A stretch of DNA of 36,742 nucleotides, taken from NCBI GenBank assembly GCA_029264655.1, contig JARHZY010000049.1, positions 1 through 36,742 of the forward strand, written 5' to 3'. The translations under genes were made by a program, and so were the position numbers. Under the pieces are notes generated by a model. That model was given only the letters and a program-made list of their open reading frames with translations. It did not search any database and had not been told where the DNA came from. The stretch comes from Helicobacter sp. (GTDB lineage: Bacteria > Campylobacterota > Campylobacteria > Campylobacterales > Helicobacteraceae). How positions within the stretch are numbered: position 1 is the first letter of the stretch; every line of letters starts with the position of its first letter. This document shows positions 1-7,398 of this stretch, piece after piece.

Positions 1-254
1 ATGATTATTTCATCATTTTCTACATATAGCGTAATATCTTTTAATCTCTCATAGTCTTTATTCACTAGTATTTTAAGCTTGTATTTAAGCTCAATCATTG
101 TATTTAATGCGGATACTAGGAAGTGTCCGCTACCAACTGATGGGTCGCATACTCTTATAGAATCAAAAATATCATTTGCTTCTTTATAACCATTATCTTT
201 ATCTGTGAGTTTGTCAATATGTCTTTTTAGTGATTCTGTGTTTTGCAAGCTAAA
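1..254 (-). pseudogene. Type IIG restriction-methyltransferase remnant (5'-truncated)
   Basis: Read on the minus strand, this is an open frame running off the left edge of the window. It holds the SAM-binding motif I of N6-adenine methyltransferases in the form typical of type IIG fused enzymes (DPSVGSGHFLVSALN). In that family several hundred residues normally precede this motif. Here only about 30 codons do, and they are preceded by an in-frame TAG at 255-257. There is no convincing start codon or ribosome-binding site, and the htpG 3' end lies less than 100 bases away. The 5' part has therefore been lost, and what remains is probably a decayed fragment of a DNA modification gene. The rest of the gene lies outside the window, so catalytic motif IV cannot be checked. 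Confidence 0.75.
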
Positions 255-296
255 CTACATGCAAACCAAATGTATTTGGTTTGCTTATGCAGTTTG
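252..296. repeat. Palindrome between RM remnant and htpG
   Basis: A perfect 10-bp inverted repeat, GCAAACCAAA / TTTGGTTTGC with a 4-base loop, lies at 261-284. It is extended on both sides by an imperfect AAACTACAT / ATGCAGTTT match. It sits exactly where the methyltransferase reading frame begins. It could act as a bidirectional terminator for htpG (no strong T-run follows) or be the scar of a small palindromic element. Confidence 0.6.
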
Positions 297-343
297 AAAA
301 ATTGGTCTTGATTGCAAGCATTTATTGCATTTAGCAAAAAATG

Positions 344-2182
344 CTAAATATTTTTTAATAAAATTTCATGCACACTATCAATATAGCTTTTTGAATCTTT
401 AAGACTTTGTCCTTCAAGTATTTTTGCACCATTAAATAGGATAAGACAATATTTATTACGTAAGTCTTGCGGCATATCTTTCATTTTCTGGATAAGCTCA
501 TGGTTTATATTGATTTCTATATTTTTCTTTGGTTCTGGCACTTCTTGCCCCATTTGACGCATAATTTGTTCCATATAATTATTATGCATGCCTTCATCTG
601 TTAATGCTAAAGGAGAAGTAAGGTTGGCACTTAAACTCACCTCATGCACACCATCTAAAGCTTTAAAAGATTCTATAAGAGATTGGAAAGCTTTTGTTTG
701 CTCTTCATCTATCTCACTTGTTATGCCTTCGTTTGCTTCTTTACTTGCAATGTCAAGTAATTTTACTCCATCAAACTCACCAACAGCAGGGATAACAAAG
801 CTATCTACCTCATCAGCAAATAAAAGCACATCATAATCTGCAAATTTTTCAAGCACAGGATTATTTTTCAATGTTTCTAAATCTTTACCAATGGCATAGA
901 ATATCCCTTTTTGTTCTGCCTTCATTTGTTCTTTATAGGTCTTTAGACTAATATTTTCACCCTTTTTTAAAGAATATGCACGCACAAGCTGGAGTAATTT
1001 TTCTTTATTTTCATAATCACCATATAATCCTTCTTTGAGCACTTTACCATATTTTGCGTAGAAGTCTTTATATTTTTCTTCATTTTTAGTTAAAGATTCT
1101 ATCATGCTTAATACTTTTTTTACTGATGCACTTTTAATTTGTTCTAAAATTTTATTTTCTTGCAATATTTCTCTACTTACATTTAATGGCAAATCGTCGC
1201 TATCAATAATACCATGAATAAAGCGTAAATATGCGGGCAATAGCTCCTTATCATCATCTGTTATAAATACACGTTTTACATAAAGTTTTACATGTGATTT
1301 ATAATCCATGCGTTGCATATCAAATGGCGGTGTTGCAGGGATATAAAATAAGCTTTTATATTGCAGTTTTCCTTCAGCATGTGTATGTATATAGCTCATT
1401 GGTTTTTCTTTATCATAAGCAAGTGTTGTAAAGAAATCTTCATAATCTTCTTTTTTCAAGTCACTTTTTGCCATTGTCCAAAGTGCTTTTGCTTTATTGA
1501 CTTGCTCTTCTTTTTCTTCTTTAATAGACTCTTCTTTCCCCTCTTCTTTTTTTTCTTCTGTATATTGTAAAAAAATTGGGAATTGAATATGATTTGAATA
1601 ACGTTTAATTATATCTTCAATACTCCATTTATTACAATATTCTTTGGCATCGTCTTTAAGATAGAGTGTGATTTCTGTGCCATAGTCATCTTTATTTGAT
1701 TCTAGAATCTCATATTCACCATCACCATTACTTATCCATGTGTATGCTTTTGTATCAAGTGCTTTTTTTGTAGTAACAATCACCTTACTAGCTACCATAA
1801 AACTTGAATAAAAGCCAACACCAAATTGCCCAATTAAATTGGAATCTTTTTTCTTATCGCCACTTAAATTTTCTAAAAAGCTTTTTGTGCCGCTTTTTGC
1901 TATTGTGCCAAGATGGTTATTTAAATCATCTTCATTCATACCAATACCATTGTCAGCAATCTTTAGAATCTGTTTATCACTATCAAAACTAATAGTAATT
2001 TTTGGGTGAAATGCAAGACTTTTATATGCTTCATCGCTTAAAGTAAGATGGTTTAATTTATCAAGTGCATCGCTTGCGTTTGAGATAAGCTCGCGTAAAA
2101 ATATTTCTTTATTAGAATAAAGAGAATGTATCATTAAATCAAGCAGTTGCTTAATTTCTGTTTGGAATGCTTTTTTTGCCAT
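344..2182 (-). CDS. htpG: Chaperone protein HtpG (Hsp90 family)
   Basis: This is the bacterial cytosolic Hsp90, an ATP-dependent homodimeric chaperone that acts late in protein folding and on stress-damaged clients. The N-terminal GHKL ATPase domain shows RELISNASDALDKL (ATP/Mg-binding Asn), DNGIGMN, GTIAKSGTK and GQFGVGFYSSFMV. The middle domain follows a charged linker at about residues 210-230, and the C-terminal dimerisation domain completes a full-length protein of 612 residues. The start at 2182 is chosen because GAGGAG lies 7 bases upstream of that ATG. An ATG 15 bases further upstream (2197) overlaps this Shine-Dalgarno sequence and is unlikely to be used. The gene appears to be a single transcription unit. 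Confidence 0.97.
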   Translation of the reverse strand: MAKKAFQTEIKQLLDLMIHSLYSNKEIFLRELISNASDALDKLNHLTLSDEAYKSLAFHPKITISFDSDKQILKIADNGIGMNEDDLNNHLGTIAKSGTKSFLENLSGDKKKDSNLIGQFGVGFYSSFMVASKVIVTTKKALDTKAYTWISNGDGEYEILESNKDDYGTEITLYLKDDAKEYCNKWSIEDIIKRYSNHIQFPIFLQYTEEKKEEGKEESIKEEKEEQVNKAKALWTMAKSDLKKEDYEDFFTTLAYDKEKPMSYIHTHAEGKLQYKSLFYIPATPPFDMQRMDYKSHVKLYVKRVFITDDDKELLPAYLRFIHGIIDSDDLPLNVSREILQENKILEQIKSASVKKVLSMIESLTKNEEKYKDFYAKYGKVLKEGLYGDYENKEKLLQLVRAYSLKKGENISLKTYKEQMKAEQKGIFYAIGKDLETLKNNPVLEKFADYDVLLFADEVDSFVIPAVGEFDGVKLLDIASKEANEGITSEIDEEQTKAFQSLIESFKALDGVHEVSLSANLTSPLALTDEGMHNNYMEQIMRQMGQEVPEPKKNIEININHELIQKMKDMPQDLRNKYCLILFNGAKILEGQSLKDSKSYIDSVHEILLKNI

Positions 2183-2223
2183 AGTGAAACTCCTCATTTG
2201 TGTTTAAAATATTTGAGTTAGCA

Positions 2224-2229
2224 ATTATA
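2224..2229 (-). promoter_or_regulatory. htpG promoter, extended -10
   Basis: On the minus strand TGCTATAAT gives an extended -10 box about 40 bases upstream of the htpG start. No clear -35 is seen, which is usual for the vegetative sigma factor of this group. No CIRCE or HrcA-type inverted repeat was noticed nearby. Confidence 0.55.
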
Positions 2230-2460
2230 GCATAAGTTTGATAAATAAATATAACCTTTAGTGAATATACTTAACTTTAGTTAGTTTATTGGCATAAGAT
2301 TTATTTAGCCTTAAATTATAACAATACGATAAAGCGGTTGAATCTTGTCATAATAATGGTAGGACATCAACATTTGATTTCTAAAGCATAAGGACATGGT
2401 GTTTGTTAAAATTGCAGTGTATATGAAATACGAAATCTTTAGCTATCTATTGTAAAATCA

Positions 2461-3258
2461 CTATGAGAAATTGCCTAAATTTTGCCTATCATTCATTATA
2501 TATGTGCCATCTTTTAACCATCTTTTTGCTGTGCTTTTTAGTTTTATTACATTATCGCTTGCAAAGAAATCAATGAGGTTTTGTGTGTGTTGTATTGTAT
2601 GAAAGTGCTGTTGCACAAAGTTTGCTATGGCTTCACCTGAATGGATAAAAAGCACATTATTGCCAAAAAATCGCTGCAAAGGTTGTAACAAGAGGGGAAA
2701 ATGTGTGCAACCAAGTATAACTGCATCGGGCTTTAGTGTAGGTGGAAAATAATATGCCAATACAGAATCTACAACCGCCCCATCAAACACATGCTCTTCT
2801 ACTAAGCTTACAAAAAGATTTGTAGCTAAACTTGTAATATTAGTATAACCTAGATTGCGTAGTTTTTTTGCATAACTTTCTGATTTAATTGTGGCTTCTG
2901 TAGCCAATACAAGTATATGCTTATCTTTTGTGATATTTTTTTGCTCAAGTGCTGCAATACCAGATTCAATTACGCCTATGATTGGTATATTGGCACATTT
3001 TTGCATAGCTTCAAGTGCATGAGCAGATGCAGTATTACAGGCAACAACAAGCAAATCAAGCTTAAAATGCCCAAAAAACTCTAATGCTTCTAGCGAAAAA
3101 CGGCGAATAGTTTCTGTATCTTTGTTGCCATAAGGGACGCGTGCAGTATCGCCATAATAGACAATATGTTGGAATCCTACATCTTCAATCAGGCTTTTAA
3201 GCACCGTCAAGCCACCAACACCACTATCAAAGATACCAATATTATGAATTGTTTGCAT
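2461..3258 (-). CDS. murI: Glutamate racemase
   Basis: This cytoplasmic, cofactor-independent enzyme interconverts L- and D-glutamate and supplies D-Glu for peptidoglycan. The 265-residue protein shows the whole family signature: IGIFDSGVGGLTVL at the N-terminus with the conserved Asp-Ser pair (residues 11-12), the first catalytic Cys74 in VVACNTASA, and the second catalytic Cys184 followed by His186 in ILGCTHFPLL. The length is normal. A plausible TACAAT -10 box lies at 3290-3295 on the minus strand and a weak GGAT Shine-Dalgarno precedes the ATG. The 203 bases to the stop of htpG's upstream region contain no gene, so it is probably transcribed alone. Confidence 0.97.
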   Translation of the reverse strand: MQTIHNIGIFDSGVGGLTVLKSLIEDVGFQHIVYYGDTARVPYGNKDTETIRRFSLEALEFFGHFKLDLLVVACNTASAHALEAMQKCANIPIIGVIESGIAALEQKNITKDKHILVLATEATIKSESYAKKLRNLGYTNITSLATNLFVSLVEEHVFDGAVVDSVLAYYFPPTLKPDAVILGCTHFPLLLQPLQRFFGNNVLFIHSGEAIANFVQQHFHTIQHTQNLIDFFASDNVIKLKSTAKRWLKDGTYIMNDRQNLGNFS

Positions 3259-3806
3259 ATATTATCCATTCTAAAAATTTAAAAATGTTATTGTAGCGTA
3301 AAATATGGGATTGCTTCTTGTTTCTCTAAGTTTATGGCATAGACAGATAGTAAAAAACATTGTGTTATTGTGGTGCCGTGCTATAAACTATGTATAGTAT
3401 TTTTTATGAAAACACAATAAAAATGTGAAGATATGGGCTTTTATTAAACAACATATACCAAAAGAAATGTTTTCGTTTATTGCTACCCCACAAGAGCAAT
3501 AATGAATTGCGGGAAAAAGTAGATATGCTTAAAGAATTAACAACACCATATTTTCTATATTGCAGTATTGTTATATATAATTTTTATTTTGGTGATTCTT
3601 TTTTCATAATAATATTTGTGTGAAATATGTTGGCATAAAATTTATATTGAGCAGATAATCTTACACAATACATACTAGAAATTTAAGTATGTGGCATATA
3701 ACATTATTTTGAGATATATGCTAATGTTATGGTTTGCAAAGGGATATAGAATCTTTGGAATCTTAATTGCTTACTTATTGTTGATTTTTAATAAGGATAT
3801 TGATTT
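3259..3806. other. Intergenic gap, with possible gene debris at 3425-3623
   Basis: This is the 548-base space between divergently transcribed murI and the exported-protein gene. No intact gene was found. On the plus strand a 25-codon GTG-started frame (3425-3502) gives way near 3495 to a second frame (to 3623) containing NNELREKVDMLKEL. The amino-acid composition of both parts looks coding. This may be a frameshifted fragment of a lost gene; I do not recognise it. Confidence 0.3.
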
Positions 3807-4367
3807 ATGTTGCAATATATCGCATTGCTTTTTATGATGATGTGTTCTACTATAATGTGGGCAGATAGTTTTTTAAATGAAGATAACCAGTCGTTTCAAA
3901 AAAGCAAAGAAGATCCAAATATACTTGTTTTTGTAACTTCTCATGTTATCCCAATTACGCCTGCACTTGTGCAAAATACACCCTATGGGCGTATGATAGC
4001 AATTCCCCAAGAAGCATTAAATCCGCAAAATCATGCAAATATTGTTGCAAAGGGAATGTATAATCATGGTAACTATACAATCTTTCGCTCTGATAACAAT
4101 AATATTACTTTCTATCGGCATACACGCAATACGACACGTCAATATACGCGTATGGCACCCAATATTTATAGGGTAACGCATTTTGCAGGGACATTTTATA
4201 AGGTTGAGCCAATGCCCCCACAGCTTACAGCCTGTTCGCTCATTATTTCTCGCACTTTTGAAGCACAAAAAACTTCAAGTCCGCAAGTTTTGCTTGATTT
4301 AAATAAAGTCCCAAATCAAGGCATTGCAAACATTTTGCTTGAATGCCCCAAGCCACCTGAATATTAA
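3807..4367 (+). CDS. Exported protein of unknown function
   Basis: The 186-residue product has a clear signal peptide: a hydrophobic stretch (residues 4-17) followed by a plausible signal peptidase I site after MWA, near residue 19. The mature part has no further membrane segment and is rich in Asn, Thr and Pro. It has several aromatic-basic stretches (for example NNITFYRHTRNTTRQYTR, about residues 97-114) and two cysteines near the C-terminus (Cys144 and Cys181 approximately). It is probably periplasmic or surface-associated. AAGGAT about 9 bases upstream supports the start. The LysE-type exporter gene follows after 21 bases, so the two are probably cotranscribed. I do not recognise the family. 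Confidence 0.8.
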   Translation: MLQYIALLFMMMCSTIMWADSFLNEDNQSFQKSKEDPNILVFVTSHVIPITPALVQNTPYGRMIAIPQEALNPQNHANIVAKGMYNHGNYTIFRSDNNNITFYRHTRNTTRQYTRMAPNIYRVTHFAGTFYKVEPMPPQLTACSLIISRTFEAQKTSSPQVLLDLNKVPNQGIANILLECPKPPEY

Positions 4368-4388
4368 AATCTTATATCTAGGGGATTT

Positions 4389-4985
4389 ATGGAGTTATCA
4401 ACACTCTTTTTGCTTGCATTTATTGGTGCGATTACGCCCGGACCGGATATGTTACTTATTATGCGTAATACTTTAGTATTTGGTTGTATGCAAGGTATCA
4501 AGGTTTTTAGTGGTATTGCTAGTGGCTGTATTATATATTTATGTGTGATTTATTTTGGTTTTGGGTATATTTTAAGTGGTGAAATTGCTCAAATTATTTT
4601 GAGTGTATTTGGGGCGTTATATCTTATGTATATTGCATTGATGCTTTTTAAGAAGAGTGCGACACATATGACTTTTAAGAATGCACAAAACGCACCAGAT
4701 ACTTATATCAAAGCACTTTTTGTCAATTTATCAAATCCAAAAGCAATTTTATTTTTTAGTGTTATTATTACTCCTTTTGTGCAAGTAAATTTATTAATGA
4801 GTTTATTTATGTTATTTTGTGGGTTAAGCAGTGCGTTTTTTGTTGTTATATTGCTTGCTACCTATTTTCGCCATATTATTTGCGATAAGGTTTTTTATAT
4901 TATTGATAAAATTTGTGCCGCTTTATTCATTTGTTTTTCTTTTTTACTCTTTTACCATGCATATAGCATTATGCTAGGTTTATAA
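4389..4985 (+). CDS. LysE/RhtB-family amino-acid exporter
   Basis: This 198-residue inner-membrane protein has about six hydrophobic segments. It carries the family hallmark near its N-terminus, FIGAITPGPDMLLIMRN (residues 12-28), with the GPD motif after the first helix. The conserved LSNPKAILFF follows in the middle (about residues 113-122). LysE/RhtB proteins export amino acids or similar small metabolites using the proton gradient, and the substrate cannot be told from sequence. AGGGGAT precedes the ATG by about 5 bases. It lies 21 bases behind the exported-protein gene and is probably in the same operon. Confidence 0.9.
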   Translation: MELSTLFLLAFIGAITPGPDMLLIMRNTLVFGCMQGIKVFSGIASGCIIYLCVIYFGFGYILSGEIAQIILSVFGALYLMYIALMLFKKSATHMTFKNAQNAPDTYIKALFVNLSNPKAILFFSVIITPFVQVNLLMSLFMLFCGLSSAFFVVILLATYFRHIICDKVFYIIDKICAALFICFSFLLFYHAYSIMLGL

Positions 4986-5625
4986 GATTGGTGTGAAGGT
5001 TTTTTGTTTATAGGGCTTATTATGGAATATTGCGTTTTTATATAAAAATGCTTACAATAGCATTTATTGCTTTTCTAAAGTCTATTGAATAAGTTTAGAT
5101 TTTTATTTTGCTAACATTGGTTTATTGCATGGGCATTGGATTTATAATGATGATGGCAAAAACTTTAACATTTATTGTTTTGCAACAAATGATATATTGG
5201 AATATAATCTAAAAGATTTAATATCGCAAAAATACTTAGTAATTTAAAAAGAGATTTTATAGGTATTTTTTAGTATAGTTTTCAATCCTTTGTAATAAAA
5301 TATTATTATAGATATATTTTGTTTATTTGGTGATTAATGATTTTATTTTTTGGAGTCTATTGAGCTACATATAGCATAAATTATTTATAAGTTTATCACT
5401 ATAGATAAAAAGCATTTTGAACAAGCCTGCAATAAATTTGCTTTGGGTTAAACTTGCCCAAATTCTCATATTATCTATTAATGCGTTATGTTAAAATTGC
5501 TATTGTATGCAACTTGAGCATATTTAGTAAGAATATTATGTAAAGATATATGCTTCTTAGCAACGATTAGTTGTTTTTGTGCTTTAGTGGTGTAGCATAA
5601 ACATTCTTTTGTAATCATATCAAAT
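4986..5625. other. Intergenic gap between convergent genes, with gene debris
   Basis: This 640-base space separates the convergent LysE-type gene and GNAT gene. It holds the frameshifted fragment listed separately at 5049-5247. On the minus strand at about 5478-5620, just past the GNAT stop, there is a second coding-like open stretch (containing TKECLCYTTKAQKQLI) without a good start or ribosome-binding site. No tRNA, clear terminator or complete gene was seen. Confidence 0.4.
5049..5247 (+). pseudogene. Frameshifted gene fragment, unrecognised
   Basis: A frame starting ATG at 5049 reads MLTIAFIAFLKSIE and stops at 5091-5093. In another frame an open stretch from 5089 to 5247 reads coding-like sequence including FYFANIGLLHGHWIYNDDGK and ends with a TAA. 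Joined across a frameshift near 5088 they give about 67 residues. There is no Shine-Dalgarno sequence. This looks like the remnant of a gene whose family I do not recognise. It could also be chance in AT-rich DNA, although the Gly, His, Trp and Asp content argues against that. Confidence 0.3.
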
Positions 5626-6159
5626 TTAGGCGTGTATAATCTCAAGAATCTTGTGTTTATTGTAATCAAATTCATCTTTTGTAAGTTCAAAGAAGTAATC
5701 CATTTCACACTCCCTTACAATACGTGCCCCATAGGCTTTATGAAATTGTATTACTTTTTTGTTTGCCTTACGCACTTCAAAATGATTTACATGGAAACCT
5801 AAAATATGGTATGCATAATTTTTTAACAAATATTCTCCTTCTAGCGATTGTGCAATATTTGCTTCATTGGACATAAGCCAGCTGCCAGCCTCAAACCTAG
5901 TGCCACAAACATTATAGATTCTAATTGTGCCAAGTGCTTTGCCTACTTTATCTTCTACAATAAAATACCATTCATCTTTTTTATGAAAATAGTTTGCAAT
6001 ATATCGTTGTTGCAAGCTCACATCATTTTTAGTGGGATTAAGGTATTTTGCCTTTGGGCTACAACGCAATGCCACTACAAATGCAGCATCATTTAAGGTA
6101 ATTTCACGAAGATTGACATATTTTCCTTGCAATGCTTCTTGTTGGATAATTTTTGCCAT
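5626..6159 (-). CDS. GNAT-family acyltransferase
   Basis: The 177-residue protein has the layout of the RimJ/Acetyltransf_3 branch of GNAT enzymes. An N-terminal strand (VNLREITLNDAAFVVALR, about residues 15-32) is followed by the core with a degenerate acyl-CoA loop region (VGKALGTIRIYNV, residues 72-84). A C-terminal part, HFEVRKANKKVIQFHKAYGARIVRE, is typical of the motif B region (Asn followed by FHKAYGA). GNAT enzymes move an acyl group from acyl-CoA, or in some cases acyl-ACP, to an amine. As the last gene of the acyl-carrier operon (21 bases after the reductase) it is a candidate for the final N-acylation of an amino sugar. That role is an inference from context. Confidence 0.85.
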   Translation of the reverse strand: MAKIIQQEALQGKYVNLREITLNDAAFVVALRCSPKAKYLNPTKNDVSLQQRYIANYFHKKDEWYFIVEDKVGKALGTIRIYNVCGTRFEAGSWLMSNEANIAQSLEGEYLLKNYAYHILGFHVNHFEVRKANKKVIQFHKAYGARIVRECEMDYFFELTKDEFDYNKHKILEIIHA

Positions 6160-6180
6160 TTAAATCCTTTTATGAGGTTA

Positions 6181-6951
6181 TTATAAACTCCCGCCACCAT
6201 CAATTACAATATTTTGTCCTGTAATCCAGCTGCTAGATATACTCAAAAGAAAGCACACAAGAGGTGTAATGTTTTCTACCTTGCCTATGCCTAGTGGATA
6301 CTCACTTGTGATTTTATCTATAAATTCTTTATCATAAACTTTACTCCAAGATTCTATCATTTCTGTCATTACAAAACCCGGACTAACAGCATTGATGCGG
6401 TATTTTGGTGCAATTTCTAAGGCAATCGATCTTATTGCTGCATTTATTCCTGCTTTTGTGGCAGCATAATTGCTTAATCCTTTTTGTGCTTTCACGCTTG
6501 CATTTGAGCTTATCCACACAAAAGAAGCTCCGTGTATGCTTTTGGCTCTTTTATCAAGCAATCCTTTTAGAATCTGTAAGTTTCCAAAGTAATTGACATG
6601 AAAAATTGCAGTAGCAGTTTCCACAGACAGCACCGATGAAATCGGTGCTATCTGCTGGACTCCAGCAGATAGCACTGCTCCATCAAAGCTACCATATTTT
6701 TTAGCAAGATTCAAAGTCCATTTATCAAGCCCTTCGAATATGCCAATATCTTTTATAACAGGGATAAAATATTCTTTATGAGATGCCATTGCTTTTTTTG
6801 CTTCTAATTTTTCTATATTTCTACCAATTGCAATAACTTCAGCACCTAAAGCATTAAGCTCTAAAGCGATAGCCGCACCTATACCACTACTTGCACCTGT
6901 AATAAGAAAACGTTTGTTTGTGAAGTAGTCTTTACGAAATAATGTTTGCAT
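6181..6951 (-). CDS. Short-chain dehydrogenase/reductase (SDR)
   Basis: A 256-residue classical SDR of the NAD(P)(H)-dependent Rossmann type. It shows TGASSGIG (residues 18-25), a modified NNAG-type element LSAGV (94-98), catalytic Ser149, and Tyr162 with Lys166 in SNYAATKAG. The C-terminal end, ITGQNIVIDGGGSL, is typical of FabG-like enzymes. In this operon it could reduce a 3-ketoacyl-ACP or a sugar intermediate, and the substrate is unknown. It starts 4 bases after the ACP stop, which implies tight translational linkage. Its coding sequence contains two overlapping perfect palindromes at residues 93-108 (listed separately). Confidence 0.93.
   Translation of the reverse strand: MQTLFRKDYFTNKRFLITGASSGIGAAIALELNALGAEVIAIGRNIEKLEAKKAMASHKEYFIPVIKDIGIFEGLDKWTLNLAKKYGSFDGAVLSAGVQQIAPISSVLSVETATAIFHVNYFGNLQILKGLLDKRAKSIHGASFVWISSNASVKAQKGLSNYAATKAGINAAIRSIALEIAPKYRINAVSPGFVMTEMIESWSKVYDKEFIDKITSEYPLGIGKVENITPLVCFLLSISSSWITGQNIVIDGGGSL
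6629..6675. repeat. Two overlapping palindromes inside the SDR gene
   Basis: AGCACCGAT-GAA-ATCGGTGCT (6629-6649) and GTGCTATCTGCTGGA-C-TCCAGCAGATAGCAC (6645-6675) are both perfect inverted repeats. They share GTGCT, so they would form mutually exclusive hairpins in mRNA. The second has a 15-bp stem with a single central base. Stems this long are unusual inside a coding sequence, and the reading frame stays open through them. Confidence 0.85.
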
Positions 6952-6955
6952 ATTC

Positions 6956-7183
6956 TTACTCTAACCTATCTTTTGCTAGATTAATTAAGTCGGCTATGCT
7001 TTGGCATTGTTTAAGTATGCCACCTGTAAGTTGAATGTGCAACAAATTATCATAAAGAGAGATGAGTGAAATAATTGCTAAGCTATCCCACTCTTCAATA
7101 GAATCCAAACGCATATCAAGATGTAATGGCTCATCTCTTTGTATCGCATCGGCAATATGTTGCAAAAGTTCTGTTTGTGTCAT
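6956..7183 (-). CDS. Acyl carrier protein (second copy in cluster)
   Basis: A 75-residue acidic helical protein with the phosphopantetheine attachment motif EEWDSLAIISL. The Ser34 of this DSL motif would carry the 4'-phosphopantetheine arm. The length is normal for a stand-alone carrier protein. AAGGAG lies 8 bases before the ATG. The start overlaps the stop of the small upstream ORF by an ATGA junction. It is more divergent than a housekeeping AcpP (the usual GADSLD is replaced by EEWDSLA), which fits a pathway-dedicated carrier like those in LPS or flagellin-glycan gene clusters. Its partner enzymes are probably the flanking KAS III, ligase and SDRs. Confidence 0.9.
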   Translation of the reverse strand: MTQTELLQHIADAIQRDEPLHLDMRLDSIEEWDSLAIISLISLYDNLLHIQLTGGILKQCQSIADLINLAKDRLE

Positions 7184-7398
7184 TTGTATTTCTCCTTAAT
7201 TGTGGTGAATTTTGCTTTTGAGATGCAAGGTAAAAAGTTATATCTAGAGTTGCTAGATTCTAGGTGTTTTAAGGCTTTGAGATGAATTTGTGGATTGTGC
7301 CAACTTTTTGTGCTAATGTGCATTAAACAAGAAAAAAGCAAACCCGCACAAGATTTTCTTAATACTAAATATTCCAAAAAAATAATATAGTTATTCAT
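7180..7398 (-). CDS. Small unknown ORF bridging KAS III and ACP
   Basis: A 72-residue frame that overlaps the KAS III stop by 8 bases at its start and the ACP start by 4 bases (ATGA) at its end. It fills the only non-coding space in the operon. AAAGGTAGAG lies shortly upstream of its ATG. The product starts with a short hydrophobic segment (residues 4-12), contains four Cys and is basic at the C-terminus (KFTTIKEKYK). A T8 run follows the seventh codon and might cause slippage. I do not recognise it. The precise overlaps support translation, while the composition (few acidic residues) leaves open that it is a spacer that happens to be open. Confidence 0.4.
   Translation of the reverse strand: MNNYIIFLEYLVLRKSCAGLLFSCLMHISTKSWHNPQIHLKALKHLESSNSRYNFLPCISKAKFTTIKEKYK

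Noticed and set aside
5478..5708. Minus-strand frame overlapping the end of the GNAT gene
   Set aside because: Its start lies within the GNAT gene in another frame and has no ribosome-binding site. The part beyond the GNAT stop is noted as possible debris only.
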